Assembly: GCA_012064415.1 (NCBI GenBank)
Contig: SSNU01000317.1
Span: 62,001 to 126,000 of the forward strand
Direction of reading: 5' to 3'
Length of the DNA stretch: 64,000 nt
DNA from: Gyrodactylus bullatarudis
Taxonomy: Eukaryota; Platyhelminthes; Monogenea; Gyrodactylidea; Gyrodactylidae
The position numbers and the translations under genes are program-made. Of the stretch, positions 13,501-28,500 are shown in pieces. Numbering within the stretch: position 1 is the first letter of the stretch; the number at the start of each line of letters is the position of its first letter. The notes beneath the pieces were generated by a model, which worked only from the letters and a program-made list of their open reading frames with translations, did no database searches and was not told the origin of the DNA.

Positions 13501-16500
13501 TTATCATCACTCAAGACATATTTCTTGATACCAAATTACGCAATAATGTCTCGAGAAAACGACGAAATAGCCTCTATGAGGCATATCGTCTCCTTTGATA
13601 TTGGTGCCAAGTCGGGTAAGTTTGATAAAATTGATATTTTTCAAAATCATCTCTACTCATTTATTACCTCGATTAATGTAGGTACTTTATCCGCTTTTGT
13701 CGAAGAAAACATAAACTATCAACAAGGAATTATTCACGGCCTAGGAAGGAATGACCATTTATTCCTCGTTGAAGCGATCGATCTGAATACTGGCTTTAAA
13801 GCAGTCAAATTTGTTTACATAAAAAATTTGGTATGTTTACTAAATTATGACATATTTTTAAGTGATAATCTATTTCAATAACTTATTCATTGTTATCTTT
13901 AGCCAATTGAAAGATACGCTCCTTACTTTGAAAAAGACTCGATCATTGTAAATATTGAAGAGAATAAAATTCCCGCCGAACCTTTAGCACAAGTTCACGC
14001 TATAAGTGATAATGAAAATTTAACATACTTTTTGGAAACACCATCGGAATTCTTTCACATCAACAAAGACAATGGTATTATTATCCTGAAAAAGCATCTC
14101 GATCATGAATCATTGACTTTTCATCGTATCAAAGTATCTGCCAAAGGAACTATTACTGGGAAAATTAATGAAACAACAATCAATGTAAGTTTCATCGATC
14201 TCATCTTTTATTCCTTTAGGATGTTTGTGACAAAAAAGTTTCTTTCTTTTTTGGCTTATTTCCTTGCTCATTGTTGTAGGGAAAGAGTTTAACTCAAGGG
14301 GAGGGAGTAGATCACTTTTAATTCATCGACTTTTTGTTATCTTATATAGTTACATGCCCCTTGGCAATTCATTGAGAAATCCATGCAAAGTTTGATTAAT
14401 GAGAGAGAATATTTAGTTTATGTACAGGCTATTATTAATTTTTTCAAAAAAATACTCGAGCATTTTCATTGTAAATTTAGTTACTATATTTTTCATAAAT
14501 TCTTTCTCACACCAAGTTTTCTTTGGAAATTACTCATTCAAAATGTATATTTCATCAGCACTCAGAGAGCCATTTGACTTTGTTTGTTTCTTTGAATTGT
14601 CCTGTAAAGTATTAATACAGTATAATAATGTGTTTACTATCGTTAGAATATCGATTGAATAGTCACGAAGAATAGTTCAAGAGTATATTTCTTTTTATTC
14701 TCTATGGTTTCAATGACTAATTAACAACTCGTTCTGTCTTAAATAGAAAAAACAAAAAAAATATTGTTGACCCCCTTTATTGTTTAATGCATTATTTTTT
14801 TCTAGATCAATGTTATCGATAAAAACGACAATGCACCATATTTCACACCGGAAAATTGTCCTCTGACAATATCTGTATCTTTGAGCAAAGGAAATAATCG
14901 AACATTGGCGTACTTGACAGCGCTTGATGACGATTTACTACCAAAGCTAAAATATACACTTTTACCAGCCAACGAGGAAGCTTTCAAATATCAAGTTTTA
15001 TTCAACTTTGACCAGGATTCAGGAAGGCTTTCGTTACGCTCAGAAAATTCAAAATTGTTTCCTGATCTACCGACAAGTCTAAATTATAATGTTTTTGCTG
15101 ACGATGGATTACATTCCTCAACAGAGTGTAAACTGAATGTAAAACTTTTCGATTTTGAAATTTCAACAAAAGATAAATCTAGCTCTTCTGGCTTGATTCT
15201 AATTGAGGATTTAAATTCAATAATTTTGCAACTCAATGAAAAATTTCAAAGAGTCCATCAAGTCCGTCTCATTAGCAAGTCAAACTTTTTCAACGGAACT
15301 CTGACAAACTGTGCTGATGATTCTAGCTACTTAATTGAGAATGGTTAGTATTCATTTTAAAATTTCCAATTTCAATCCTTTATTTTTTTGCCACTTTAGG
15401 TCTCTTGAAACTCTCCAAAGATTTTGATTCTACTTCCTGTTCCTTGGTCAAAATAACCTTGGTTAAAAATCAACAAGACTACCAAGATGTCTATGTATCG
15501 TTTGAGAAGATTCGTCCCAACATTCAACCAGAGTTCATTAACAAGGATTACATATTTACAATATACCCTGAGCAGTATACTCTTGCTGAAAACGAGAAAG
15601 AGAAATCTCTACCCCTGTTCATCCATTTGAATAATTTTGACTCTCGATTTTTCGATCTTCTCATTGACGACGAGTCACAGCCTTTCATTATTAACAAGGA
15701 GAATAAACAATTATTACTCATTAATTCGATACAACGGCCATCCCGCGAACAAGAAGGAAAGGTTGGCGTCCAATTCAGCATTAAAGTTTGCCATGCAAAC
15801 AATGAAGTCAACTATTGCTCAGATGAAGCAAAAATAATGATACTTTTTGCTTCAGAAAATCGATTCAAGCATAACTACTTCCCTCTGATTAAGTGTCAAA
15901 TTGAAAAATTACACAGCCAACTCAGAAATGCTAATGGCGACATAATTGGAAGCTGTCACGTTGACGAATTATCAGACAACCATGAAAAGAGTCATTGGTC
16001 ATTAACTGGCCAGGATTTCCTTTCTATTGATGCTAGAACTGGTCAAGTTAAACAAAATAAGGGCTTATCCAATATGAAACAATCAACCAAGGTTGTTATC
16101 CATTATCGAACTGAAAATGATGATGACTTCCTCTTACCTTACAAGTGCTATTCCGAAATAAATTTGGAGTATCAAAGGGAAAATGTTTTCTATCCAAGAT
16201 TCTCCAGTAACAGGTAAATATTTTCATTTTTTAATAATCTTGAGTATTATTTGAGCACACAAAGCCTCAAGGAGAAAACTTAATTGAATTTTCAAAGTAG
16301 ATTCTTTTCCTCTGAAGAGAGGCGATATAAAAATGGGGTGAATTTATTTTTTTTCCTAGCTATTATTCTTCCACTGTAATTTTTCTCCCTGCATCATGCG
16401 GGTCTCAAGGCCAATTATATGTGAGAGAGAGGGTTAATAACAATGACCAATGACTCATTTGTACATTCTCACCAGTTGTACGCTTATTGTTTTGTTATTT

Positions 16501-19500
16501 GAAGGATATTTCCTCCTATTTCCCATGCCTCATTAAAAAACTATCATTATGCAATATTTTTTATCTCCCTTAATATGTATCACTCTTACTGGATAGTTTT
16601 ATTATAATAGAGGATTTTCAAAATAATCTATATTTTATAAAGGTCCTTAAATAGAGTTGGTTGAAACAAAGTTGGAAATCTATGATTATTACAAGAATTT
16701 CAATTTTTCATCAAGAATTCGAATACGACAAGATTTTTTTGGAATCCATGTTTACCTTTACCATTTGAAGAAAACTATTTTTTTTAAGAAATATATGATC
16801 ATTTATAGAAATTCGATTTGGCGTCAAATTCTCATTGTTTGATCTTAAAGCTGAGAATTTTTATTCATTTGAATGAAGTTTTGTAGCAGCAGAATCCGAA
16901 TATTATCATTAAATATTGAAGAAATTCACCATTTTCGAGGGATTTATCTTATACTGATCATAGTACTTCATATTAGTTAGCTTTAGATTTTTCCTTTCTG
17001 CCAGTTCACGAGAAAGAAATTTTAAGCATTTGAAAATAATTTTTAAAAGATATCTTCTACTGCTGAATTGGTTATTGATATTTCAGCTATTATTGATACA
17101 TAAATATTATCTTTACTGTTGATAATTAGATTAATTTATTAACAAAAGTGTTTAATTCTCATGTTCCTTATTCATCATCTTGTTACACTTCTTATTTTAA
17201 TGAATGAAGAAGTAGATCTTAGCATATATTACAACGCGTACGTATATAAATTCCTTGTTGACCTTTTGTTCATAATCTAAATTAGTTCACCTCAAACAGG
17301 GAAATAGAAAAACAACCTACCATTTAGTAAAGCAGGAATTAATACTGTACTGTATTTACAAAAAAGTGAATGGAAAGCAACAGCTTTATCTCGTCGATCA
17401 TCATTTCACCAATAACAAAAGCATATCATAGATATAGACTTTCCGAGATACAGTATATACTTGGATATTGAAAAAGTTGATGAATCAGTTAGTCCTCGAA
17501 TTTCATTGAATGAAATCCTTCAATAAATCTTGCCATGAATTTTAAATTTTTTTAAGGAAAATTAATTCCATCCCAAAGAAAAAGGCATACAATCAGATTA
17601 GCAGGGAATATTCAGAAAGACATATCATTATAATTTTTGAATACTCATTCACAATTTCCTGTCAAAAATAAGATATGCTATATTATCATATCCCCCTTAT
17701 TTTGTTTTGTTTAACATTTACGTGTCTACATACATTTTTTGTACGTCTTTAATTTTCCATTGCAAACAAGAACTAAATAAATGTTCCACATAGTAAACTA
17801 CTAAACTCATGACTCATCTTGGTATTTTCAGACTCTCCTTTTCTTTTGCTCTAGCCGACATTCAGTCCCTTCTGTATCTTCTTATCCCTTTCTGACAGCT
17901 GGCATAACATAAATAAATACAGATATCTGTACATGCATTTATTGATTTTTAGTTGATAACTTAATAATTCTCAAGACTTTTTGATCTCAATTTTATTTTC
18001 TTTAGCTATCAAATAAATATGAAAGATTTTCCATATGATGGGCAAATAATTGGTAAAATATCCGCCTATGATCTTGACTACAATCTAAATGATCCCTTGA
18101 TCTATTACATCGATGATGGTATCCTTGAAGCTCAACAGAACGGTGCTATAAGAATCATTGATTCATTTGCCCTGGAAAAGAAACTACAATCGGGAGAGTA
18201 TCCATTCCAAGTGAGTATTTCACTTTCTGTATCAATGTTTTTTTCTCCCTATTACTTCCTTCCCCATGATACCATACATAATCTGATAAGGAATTATTCT
18301 AATTGCTTTTTATCTATTCTTTTCATCTAACTCATCTATCTATTTGCCAGGTATCTTGTAAGGATTCTGCTAATCAAATTGCGACATCTATCGTTAAATT
18401 GAATTACCATGGAAAGATTAAAGATTCACTAAAGTGGAATCGGGAAACTGGAAGAATGAATTTCATCTCTCTCAAAGAGAATACTCTCCTAACTGAGAAA
18501 GATGGGATATTCTTCGATTTCACTCAACTTCTCAGTGTACACAATAAGACATACTCAAGGTATTTCCTCAAGGACGGCAACTTTACAAATGAACTGACTC
18601 TAGATCAAGTGAAGGGCCATTTGAAGTTGATTAAGCCATTGGATACTGAGAAGTATGATGGAAAAAATTTATCTATCAAAGTTGTCGCCACAGACGGTTA
18701 TTCTGATACACAGGATCCTTTCGAATTAATCATCAGCATAGAAGATGTGAACGATAATGTCCCAATTTGTGAAAATGTTAGTCCATCTACTTTAAAGTAG
18801 TTTTATTAATAATATTTTAAAATATTAAAATGAATAGGAAAATATTGATATACAAATCAAGGAAGACTTGGAAATCGGCACCGACATTCTTAAAATCATA
18901 GCCAAGGATAATGATGTATCAGAGAAATATTCAAAATTATCATTTATTCTAAACTCTCAGCATAGCTCATATTTCAGTATTGACTCAGATACTGGATTGA
19001 TTAAAACTACATCAGCATTACCTCAGGATACACAAAAAGTTGAATTAACCATATCCGTATCCGATGTTGACAATCAGACTTGTGAAACACATGTAACCAT
19101 CACAATCCTCGATGTTAACAATCATCCCCCAATCTTTGACATTATCGATGTTTCTTCAATCAAGGAAGACGCACCTGTTGGTAACATAATAGGTTATGTT
19201 CATGCAACGGATCCTGATAAAAGTTTGTTCAAAATATTCAAATATATACTCGATAGTAGTTATATAAATTATTTTTTATTCGTAGTTAAATACGCAATTG
19301 TACTTGTAACTCTCTTTTTTTCAACATAGGATAGCATATTAAATTACCTGATGATTTACGACAAGTATTGCATTAAAACCAATAAGTTCTGTATTCGTAA
19401 TTTTCATATATCTTATCCAAAGAGGAAAAACTTGAATAAAATTTTTTTTCGTTTGACAAGAGGGGAAAAGGTTCCTCTTCACATTGAAACTACTAAGTGA

Positions 19501-22500
19501 ATGGTTTCGTTACTCTTGAAAAATGGGCATCATCTACTTTAAACCATTAATCCTTATACGCGATAAAGTCCTTCGAACTTTATGTACACATTTTTATGCA
19601 TCCTCTTCTACCACTTCTTCTAGTGTGCATATTTATCTGACACGAAAATCAATTTACTTTGGGATTTATTTGAATATACATTTATTATTTTAGTGGCACC
19701 TAAATCTTTGAAGAAGAAGAAACAAGGTCATTTATCTTTATTTTCCTTGCCAATATATAACAGTCATATTATGATAATTTCTAGGTGTGTGTTTTATGTT
19801 TTGATGCATGTTCAAATCTACAATAATGTCCATGTTTTTATCCGATTTTCCTATAAACTTCTTTTAAGTATACCGTAATATTAGATTAACATGATGACGA
19901 GTTTATGAAATTATCGTGATACACAAATTAACTAAACCAATCATATTGCTTCAGAAAAATTCAACCAATAACATTCAAGTATTTTCCAAGTACTAACTTA
20001 TTGTGTTTCATTTCTTAAACAGATGATCAACACCAGTTGAGCTATGAAATAGAAAACGCCTCTGAGAGTAGATTCTCAATACACAAAAAAACTGGAATTA
20101 TAAGCGTCAGCAGACCCCTTGATAGAGAGACACAAGCTCAACATCATTTGAATATAACTGTCAAGGATAGTATTTCAAATCAACATACAACTTCAACATC
20201 AGTTACTGTTACACTCTTGGATGTAAATGATTCACCGCCACAATTTCTTGATCCTAATCTAACTGTCAAAGTCTCGGAATCACTCCAAGTTGGCTCTGTC
20301 ATAACTACTGTCAAAGCAATATCCCTTGATGAAGGGGATAACGCCATAATAACTTATCGTCTTATTACAAATCAGCCTGAAATTAATCTCAACTCAACAA
20401 GTGGTTAGTCTTTACTCATTTATAATTTATGCTACTATTTTTTCCTTTCCTTTGTTCGGATAAAATTTTCTTTTGCCTATTTTTACCGGGAAAGTCATGT
20501 CCCTTTTTAGTCATGACAACTGTCCATACTTTCTCTTTGAAGACCTCGGAATTCATACAGTTTATTGCGTTCCTCTCAAAATTAAATTTATATCTGAATT
20601 TTATTTCATTAATTGAGCAGTGGAAACATTTTTTTGCTACTTACTTATCAATTCATGAGGGAATTAGCTCGAAAATATTTTATTTTCTTCCACTGGATTT
20701 TATAAACAGAATTTCCCATGTTATCGAATATTGGAATGGGAATTGTGGATAAGAGTGTTTGACCTCTACTCCACTGCAAAATTTTTTTGATCTAGAATTT
20801 ATTCAAAATTTTAATGAATGAAAATTTTCACCACTTACTTTACGAACAATTTTCAAACAATGAAATATAATTGTTGTATTCATTTCACACATAAAGAACT
20901 ACTTAAAATTTATTTGTCTTTGCTAAAATTTATTTATTTATTTTATTCAAGGCACGCTAGATAATAAGAAAACGAGAAGGGTGTTTGGCATTCAAGATAT
21001 GCACAGTTAATAACATTTTTTGCTTTTATCTATTTGAAATTTTACTTTAACTCTATGATAGAAGCATTGATTGATTTTATATCACATCGAGAGAGCTCCA
21101 ACTGATGAATAACAATATCATTCTTGAGTATTTCTGTATATTTTATCTATCACATTAGTAATGAATTTCTTCTCCTGTTACTACTTAATTCAATAATTTT
21201 ACATAAGAGAATTCCAAATTGTATTTTTCGTGTTTTCAACATGAAATGGTTTAATTCTTTAACTTTACCACATCCCTTTTAGACAAATTATCAATTAAAC
21301 TATCATGTTCATCATCTTCTACTTCTTCTTCGAAGAAGAATTCTCTATTTCAGGGATTCCTCTTTGTTTAATCGAATGATTGTATTTTTTATTTTATTCT
21401 TGTCTGCTTTTCAAGTTAATTTTTTTTCATTCTACAAAACTACAGAAATCTTTCCTTTCCTTCCTAGCTCATTTGTTATTCTGTAGAAAAATGTTCTTAA
21501 TTTCTAAAACAATATCATCATCAAGTTACTTCTTCAATTATATAACAAAACAACACGGCAATTTTAGGAAAACATTTAACTCCACTTGTTGACTTTTCAA
21601 AAAGAGTTCTGTTTTTCATATTTATTTGTAGACATGACTTTATTATTATTTCAATTTCTATTAGTACATAGTTGGGAAAAGTAAATATTTTTTCGGCAAT
21701 TCCCTAAATATCCTCCAAAGGGATATATTTTTTCCTATATTTTATTTAGGTCAAACATTTTTTTCATTTTAGATAAATCCATGTTCTATAGAAAAACACC
21801 CTCAACTGAAGACTATGCTTGCCATATCGGAATTAATAATTTTGCGCATTTAATGGGATACAACTTGATAAATATTTTTAATTTCCTTTCAAATAAATAG
21901 ATTAATGCATTTTCCATAAAGATCTACAATAGTATAATTGGTGTAGAACCACTTCGAATTGATTTAGAATTTATATGGATGATAAAAACTTATAATCTGA
22001 GTATATAATGGAGACAGGATGAAGAGAATTTCCAAATGAAAAAAATATTGTAGCTTTTGGGCTTATTCTCATCATCTAGAGATGGATAGATAGATGGTTA
22101 AAATGTTGAAAGCATTTTGATACTGAAAATGTTAGGCAACGCCTCAAATAAAATAATCATTTCTCTGTTCCCTTATACTGTATACCAAACTTTTCTACTC
22201 ATGCTAGTCTTCTCCTGTTACCTTTTTTCAGGATTGAGTATGTATTATTCCAAAAGGAAGAACTATCCACAACGCTCCTTCTCAGAATGACGAGGCAGAA
22301 TCAAAATCATCCTTCAACTCTCTCTCTCATCTGTCACTAAAAGATGTTCCTCAATTTATTAAAGTTGTAATAATCTAGGGAAAGCCGTCTCATTGTAGTA
22401 TTTACCTTTATTCGTCACTACACGATTTATTGAGTTCTGTCAAGTGTCTAAATTTGTACTTTAATATTTCTCAAGATCCAATCCACATTTTAATGAAATT

Positions 22501-25500
22501 GTTGGTCTTTTCGTTACTTCTTTCGTCATCTATACATGAACCATATTCAATATTGTTTTGATTCAGTTCAAATTATTCCTTTCGCCTATATATAAATTAA
22601 AATTCGTGAAATAATAATGTATAATGTTTTGCCTCCCCTTCTTCTACTGAACGTAACAGAAGGTTTTCTTCCACCATACATGAAATATCCTTACCTAATT
22701 CTGTCCTTCTAATGATTATTCTATTTTCTTCCTTACCTTCATGTAAAAATCAACAGTTGAAAAGAATAATCGTACGTACATGAATAAAATTTGTGGGAAC
22801 TTTTTCAAAGGGAAGGGAAAAAAGAATATTTCTATTGACATTTTCTTGTTTGTATTTTATTATTAGGTCAAAAAAATTTTTTTTTTTTTCAATAAACTAT
22901 ACACAATTCTTTCTACTTTTCTGATCATATGAAGCTACCTTGGTGATAAGAAGACTAATTTTTCAACTTTTTTCCCCTCTACATCTTCATTGAATTGAGG
23001 CCACCTTTGTATTTTTATATAAATATTATACCTTGGTAATATTGCTGTTGATAAAGTACCCTTTTGTTGATTCTCTTAAACAAAAAAGTAACTCTCCTGC
23101 ATTTAAAAAGTGCGTTATCATTATTTCTCTTATATTATCAAGTTGATACTCTTATTATTATTAGAAATTTTCAGTAAATTAACCTCAGGTGTCCAAACTA
23201 TTCCTTTACTAATAATAAACTGATCAAAAAGTATGCAAATTTATTCTCTCAATGCTCGAATGTTTTTAGTAATTTAGCAAAAAAAGGTTGTTCCAACAAG
23301 TGCAATTCAGAGTTGATCTATGAAAAAATTTCTAAAATGTTTGTTTTTTCTTCTACCTGGCTTTCACAAGAAAAAAATATTTGCATGTTCATACACACAA
23401 TACTTAATAATAGATTTATCAGCATGTCTCCATTTATTTGAATCATTAGTCATGTAACTAACTAATTTTCAGTTTTTAGTCTATACTTACTACACAGTAA
23501 TCTTCTAAGGCCTCTCTCTCTCTATGTTCATTTGAAATTATTTGCACACAAGAAAACTTTTTGGATAGACAGAGAGGAGAAGAAGAATCTACACATTAAA
23601 ATGCTAAAAAGGGGTGGTAGGGCAGAGGCTCTCTCTCTCTTACATTCTTCTACGAGGTCATTGAAATTCCATTTTGCACACAACACTTTCTTTTTTGAGT
23701 TTGAGGTTTTTTTCACTTCGCTCCATCTCGAATTTTATTTTTCAGGACTAATTATCAAGAAATAATGTTCTTCCGTTCGTCGTGTCTCTCTCTGTTAAAA
23801 TTAAAACCTATTGTTGATAAAAAAATAACCCAAGAAGAGAAAAAAAACAAACGAATGGATAAACTGATTTATTCACATCCAACATCCTGGTAGCCGAGTA
23901 ATAAGGTCATCAAGTGAAATCTAAAATTTGAAAGAAAAAAAATTATCTACCCAATGACTTGGCTTTCAACTTTCTTCCATTTTCTCTATATAACTGAGGA
24001 TGATGACCATCTGGCTGAAATTCACCTCTCGTTATTTAATTTGATTACTCTACTAAGTGTATGTTATAGAATATAGCAAAAATAAAAAAATACATCGATA
24101 TTTAGACTCTTTGACCTTGTGCTACTAACTTACTCATCTAAATTTTGGTTCCTTCATACTAGTTTTTGTTGAAAAATTGTTGATTTACAATAAGCTTTCT
24201 GAATTTTTTCAAAACTCAATTTTCTCTTGGTTTTTATAAATTATCTATGAGCCGGTTGTTTTCTTAGCTCTATTACGTGATCTTGTTTTATTTAGTTCAC
24301 TCATCTTGTCATATTTTTGTGAATGATTAATATGCTCTTGGACAAATCCTTGACAAATAATACAACCCTGAAATCTTAAATCATTAATTACCATTATTTC
24401 TCTTTTAATAATACCATTCATTATAATTACACATAGGAATTCATAGGCAATTATCATTACAAAAGGAGAAAAAAACTAATACACTTTCAAAATACTCCCC
24501 CCTTCATTTAAATCTATGAGATCGTGTGTACTACACAAACAGTTGGGAAATCTCAATATATAAATATTTTACAAACAATTTTTTGTGCGGTGTCCTCTGA
24601 ATCGATTATGTATCGTGTGCTTACCTCTAATGAAGGGAAAAAATTTAATCAACTGCACGATGCATACTTTGACTGACGTTAAATTGAATTACAAGCAAAT
24701 TTCTCAATTTCAAGGTTGTTTATCTACCTCACATTATCGATTGATGATAAATACAGTACTTCTAGTTTCAGAGGCATCCTCCTTCAACAAATGCTCTACG
24801 GAGACAGGAAATATTTCAAAAATTCCAACTGCCCAATTATCACGTACTGATTTTTCCTCCTGAAAGAGACAAAAATATGTTCAGCCTTCTACTGCTAGTA
24901 TTTTTCTTATAAAAAGATTTCTTCATTCCTTATTTTTCTACATTCTCGACTTTAAATTTCTTTCACGTGTTCTACCCTAGCTACACTCACACTATCCTTG
25001 TGTATTTATTATAATTTCATCTTCATTCCACTTCTCTCCGTTTTGCCTGTGCTGTGCTTCTTCGTCAAGAGAAGAAACAAGTCTCACAACATATATCCCA
25101 AAAGAAGTTGATATGATTACTTTTAAGTCTAGCTAGGATTATATCATCATCATCATCAATGTAGATATTTTATATACAAGGTATATTTTTTAATCTTTAT
25201 GTAACTCTTCATGATTTATTCTAGCCTGAACGATTAAAAGAAATATTATTACTCCTAGTAACACACTTATTATTATTATTAAAATGATCTAATTTTTTCT
25301 ACTTTTATTTATCATCTTAAGTAATTCTTTTCCTTCTTCGATATTCAAGCTATTAATTGCTTTTATCTAGTAAATTTTTATTATGCAACTTTGTGAAATT
25401 TTCCCTCAAGTGATCCCTTGTTTAGAGAGTAAATTGATATTATATAGAATTATACTTCTACCCACCAAAGATTTCTCTTAATTTTGCAATAAATTTAATT

Positions 25501-28500
25501 TGTAATATTCCATAATTTCAATTCGTGTGGATCTCATACAAGCTTTTTGTTAGTAATTCAACTAACATTGTCAAAAATGTCTGAATTACCTTTTAGAAAA
25601 AATTACTCTCTCTTTCCGGATATTCCTGTCCAGTTTGTACAGAAATTCAACAGTTTTGAATATGTGTATAATATACACAAAAAAGTTTTATCACAATTTT
25701 ACAATCATCCTGAAAAGCTGATAATAAAGAACTTTCTCTTTTATATGCTTGGATATTTTCCTTAATTTTGTCAATTAACTGAAAGGATATCTAAAATAGA
25801 GGTAGAAAAAGCTACTTGATGAAAATTATGAATGACTAATTTTTGTATCCAAGTGAATTCTAAGAAGCTGTAAAAGTTTAGTTCGTGAATTTACATATAT
25901 CTTTCTACCTTTTGAAATTTGAATTGTCCCTTATAAACTAGATAAAATGGAGATTTATTTATTGATCAATTAAAGTTTGGCTTTGGTTAAAATTCTTTTT
26001 TCATTAATCAGGTGAAATTACCCTAGTCAAATCTTTGGACTACGAAAGAAGTCGAGAATACTTTTTAACAATTGAAGCGTCAGACAGTGGCGTTAACCCT
26101 AATCGAAGGTCTACTGTTGTCACAATAACAGTTTTGGATGAAAATGATAATGCTCCCCAGTTTCATGAAAGAGTTAACCTACCATTCTCAGATACGCATT
26201 CGAATCCAGAAAATTCAAACTCAATAACAAATCCAGAGATGAGTGAAAATCAATGCTATCATTTCAAAGTATACGAGGGTAGTAAACCTTCGTCACTTGT
26301 GGGAAAAATTGAAGCAACAGATTTGGATTCAAAAGAAAAAACCAAACTATCCTACGAGTTCATTGATGCCCCGCCTAGTTGGCTTTTGGAAGGTACATCA
26401 TTCCTCACATCCAAAGCTGCTGTTCCATTCTTATCATCTGCCAAGGCTAAAGAATTTTTCAGTCTTGACGAGGATAGTGGCGAAATCAAGTTGACCGTCG
26501 AACCAGATCGTGAAAAAATATCTGATTATTGGTTCTCAGTCAAAGTTAACGATAATAGCCAACCTAATGAAAAATCTAATATCACCTGTGTTAGAGTATC
26601 CATTCTCGATATTAATGATGAAGCGCCCAAATTTCAAAACGATTCTTTTGAATTTATTCTTGAAGTAAGCCTACTGGAAAAATCTAATTCTGAATCATTT
26701 CCAAGTAGATACATCATACTTTTGATGTAAAGTATAATCACCTTGTTTTATTAACAGGTTTTGTATAAATATTCTTTAGATATTCCCTAAGTGCGCGCTA
26801 AATTTTTCTCCTCTTCTTTCAGGTTGATCGGGAAGGAAATATAACTGCTGTACAGGTGAGTTCTACATATTCTTTATATCAGCTGAATCTATGCTGTTGT
26901 TTTCTTCCCCTTGGAAAAATAACATATTGACTGAAAAAATGGGTTCCACTCTTTTTCTTTGACGACTTATCCCACCATATATTAGCATATAGATGAATTT
27001 TATTTATTTTTTAAAAAAAAGAAGTCTATTGAATAGACTCTCTTCGTATTGTTAGTGTATAGCGAGGAGGTTAAACTTTCATATGCTCGATTTATTGACA
27101 GATGGATAAAATACATTTCGAATTTTATTATTATTTAATTTCTTCTTTCACAGTATTTATATAAACAAATCTATTATGGAAATCATTAACAATATTCCTA
27201 ATGACTAATCTTATTTTAGATTCATAACATTTTTTTATTTGACAGATTAGGCAGATTTTGATCTGTTCATAATTTTTACCCTTCAAAATTTCAGCCGTTT
27301 GACCTTAGACAATAATGGTCTTTTATTACATGATAACTAGAGTTTAGATAAAGTATGACAAATAATCAAAATTATCCTTTGTATTTATTGATTTTTCCAT
27401 CGTCAGCGAAATTAGGTATTCCGCTCAATTACCTGCTAGTTTAGTCTATCTTTGATATTTGATATATTTTGCTTTCAATCGGACGACTAGATTCTTTCCT
27501 TTTTTCCCATAAAACCATCTCCACACACACCCTGGTTCAGTATCTCTTATTTTTTATATGTCTCCCTGTATTATTGATAAAGCAGATGACGAAGACCATG
27601 ATGAAAGAGAAAAATTTCTATTGAATCCTCATCTAATTAAGAAAAACCAAAAAACAAAATTTTGATAGATATCTTGCTGAATAAGAGGGTGTCTTCACTT
27701 TGTATATGAATATGGACTGATAAATCCATAGTTTTTATTCTCTTTTCCTTCCTATTCCGTTTATACTACAGATTGAAAATTTCTTTAATCATCATTTTTA
27801 CAATTCTATCCTTCAACTAATTTCTATTATTATAATATAATAATAATAATTAATATTATTATTAGTTTTTGGTTAGGCTAGCATCATGATAGTTTGAAAA
27901 ATATATATAAAACTAACATTGGTTATCTTTTTTGTTTTTCTTAATGAATGGAGTATATTTTGAGATATTTTTTTATTACCGTGAATGACCTTATTACAAC
28001 TAACCGCTAGCATGCATGTACAAATATTGAATGTACATTTTTATACATACATAATTATTTCATTAAATTTCCCCTGTATTTTCCATTCGTCAGCCTTTTT
28101 CTTCTTCCTCTCGTTCATTCATTCAAAGAGAACAGGATAGATATATAAATATTGGGGCAATTTTCAACTCAATAAACTGATAATTTTAATTTCTTCTTGT
28201 CTCATATGTGTTGTCGTCAAGAGAATGATTTTAATTACTTTTTATTTTTAATTCTTTTAAATTAAATATGAATAAAATACGATTAATGCCCCATTCTTAT
28301 GTATGTAGGATGAAAATGGAGAAATGGTCAAGATTAACAATATGTCAACAAGTAAAGTTTTGATTGGAAAATTATTTGTCAAAGACCTGGACACGGTCCC
28401 CAATTCTGGACCGTTCTCATGTAGTCTAGTTAGTCAGAGTCATGCTAATACACAAACAAACACCAATCGATATGACTATCATTCGAGACTACGTCAAAAT

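Noticed and set aside
14383..14662. Two overlapping open frames of 64 and 80 codons
   Set aside because: They fall in the intron between 14184 and 14806, are Phe/Ile/Ser-rich as expected from AT-rich DNA, and break the cadherin frame.
16657..16842. 61-codon + strand open frame
   Set aside because: It lies within a foldback-family repeat copy; the same peptide-like sequence appears antisense at 51409-51645.
20429..20752. 107-codon open frame in the 5.6-kb intron
   Set aside because: Phe/Leu-rich with no cadherin strand pattern; the flanking exons already join perfectly in the middle of a conserved turn.
25547..25765. 72-codon open frame in the 5.6-kb intron
   Set aside because: No matching acceptor/donor pair and no domain similarity seen.
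27830..27870. Self-complementary TAA/TTA tract
   Set aside because: Explained by a microsatellite of alternating TAA and TTA units; no element boundaries.
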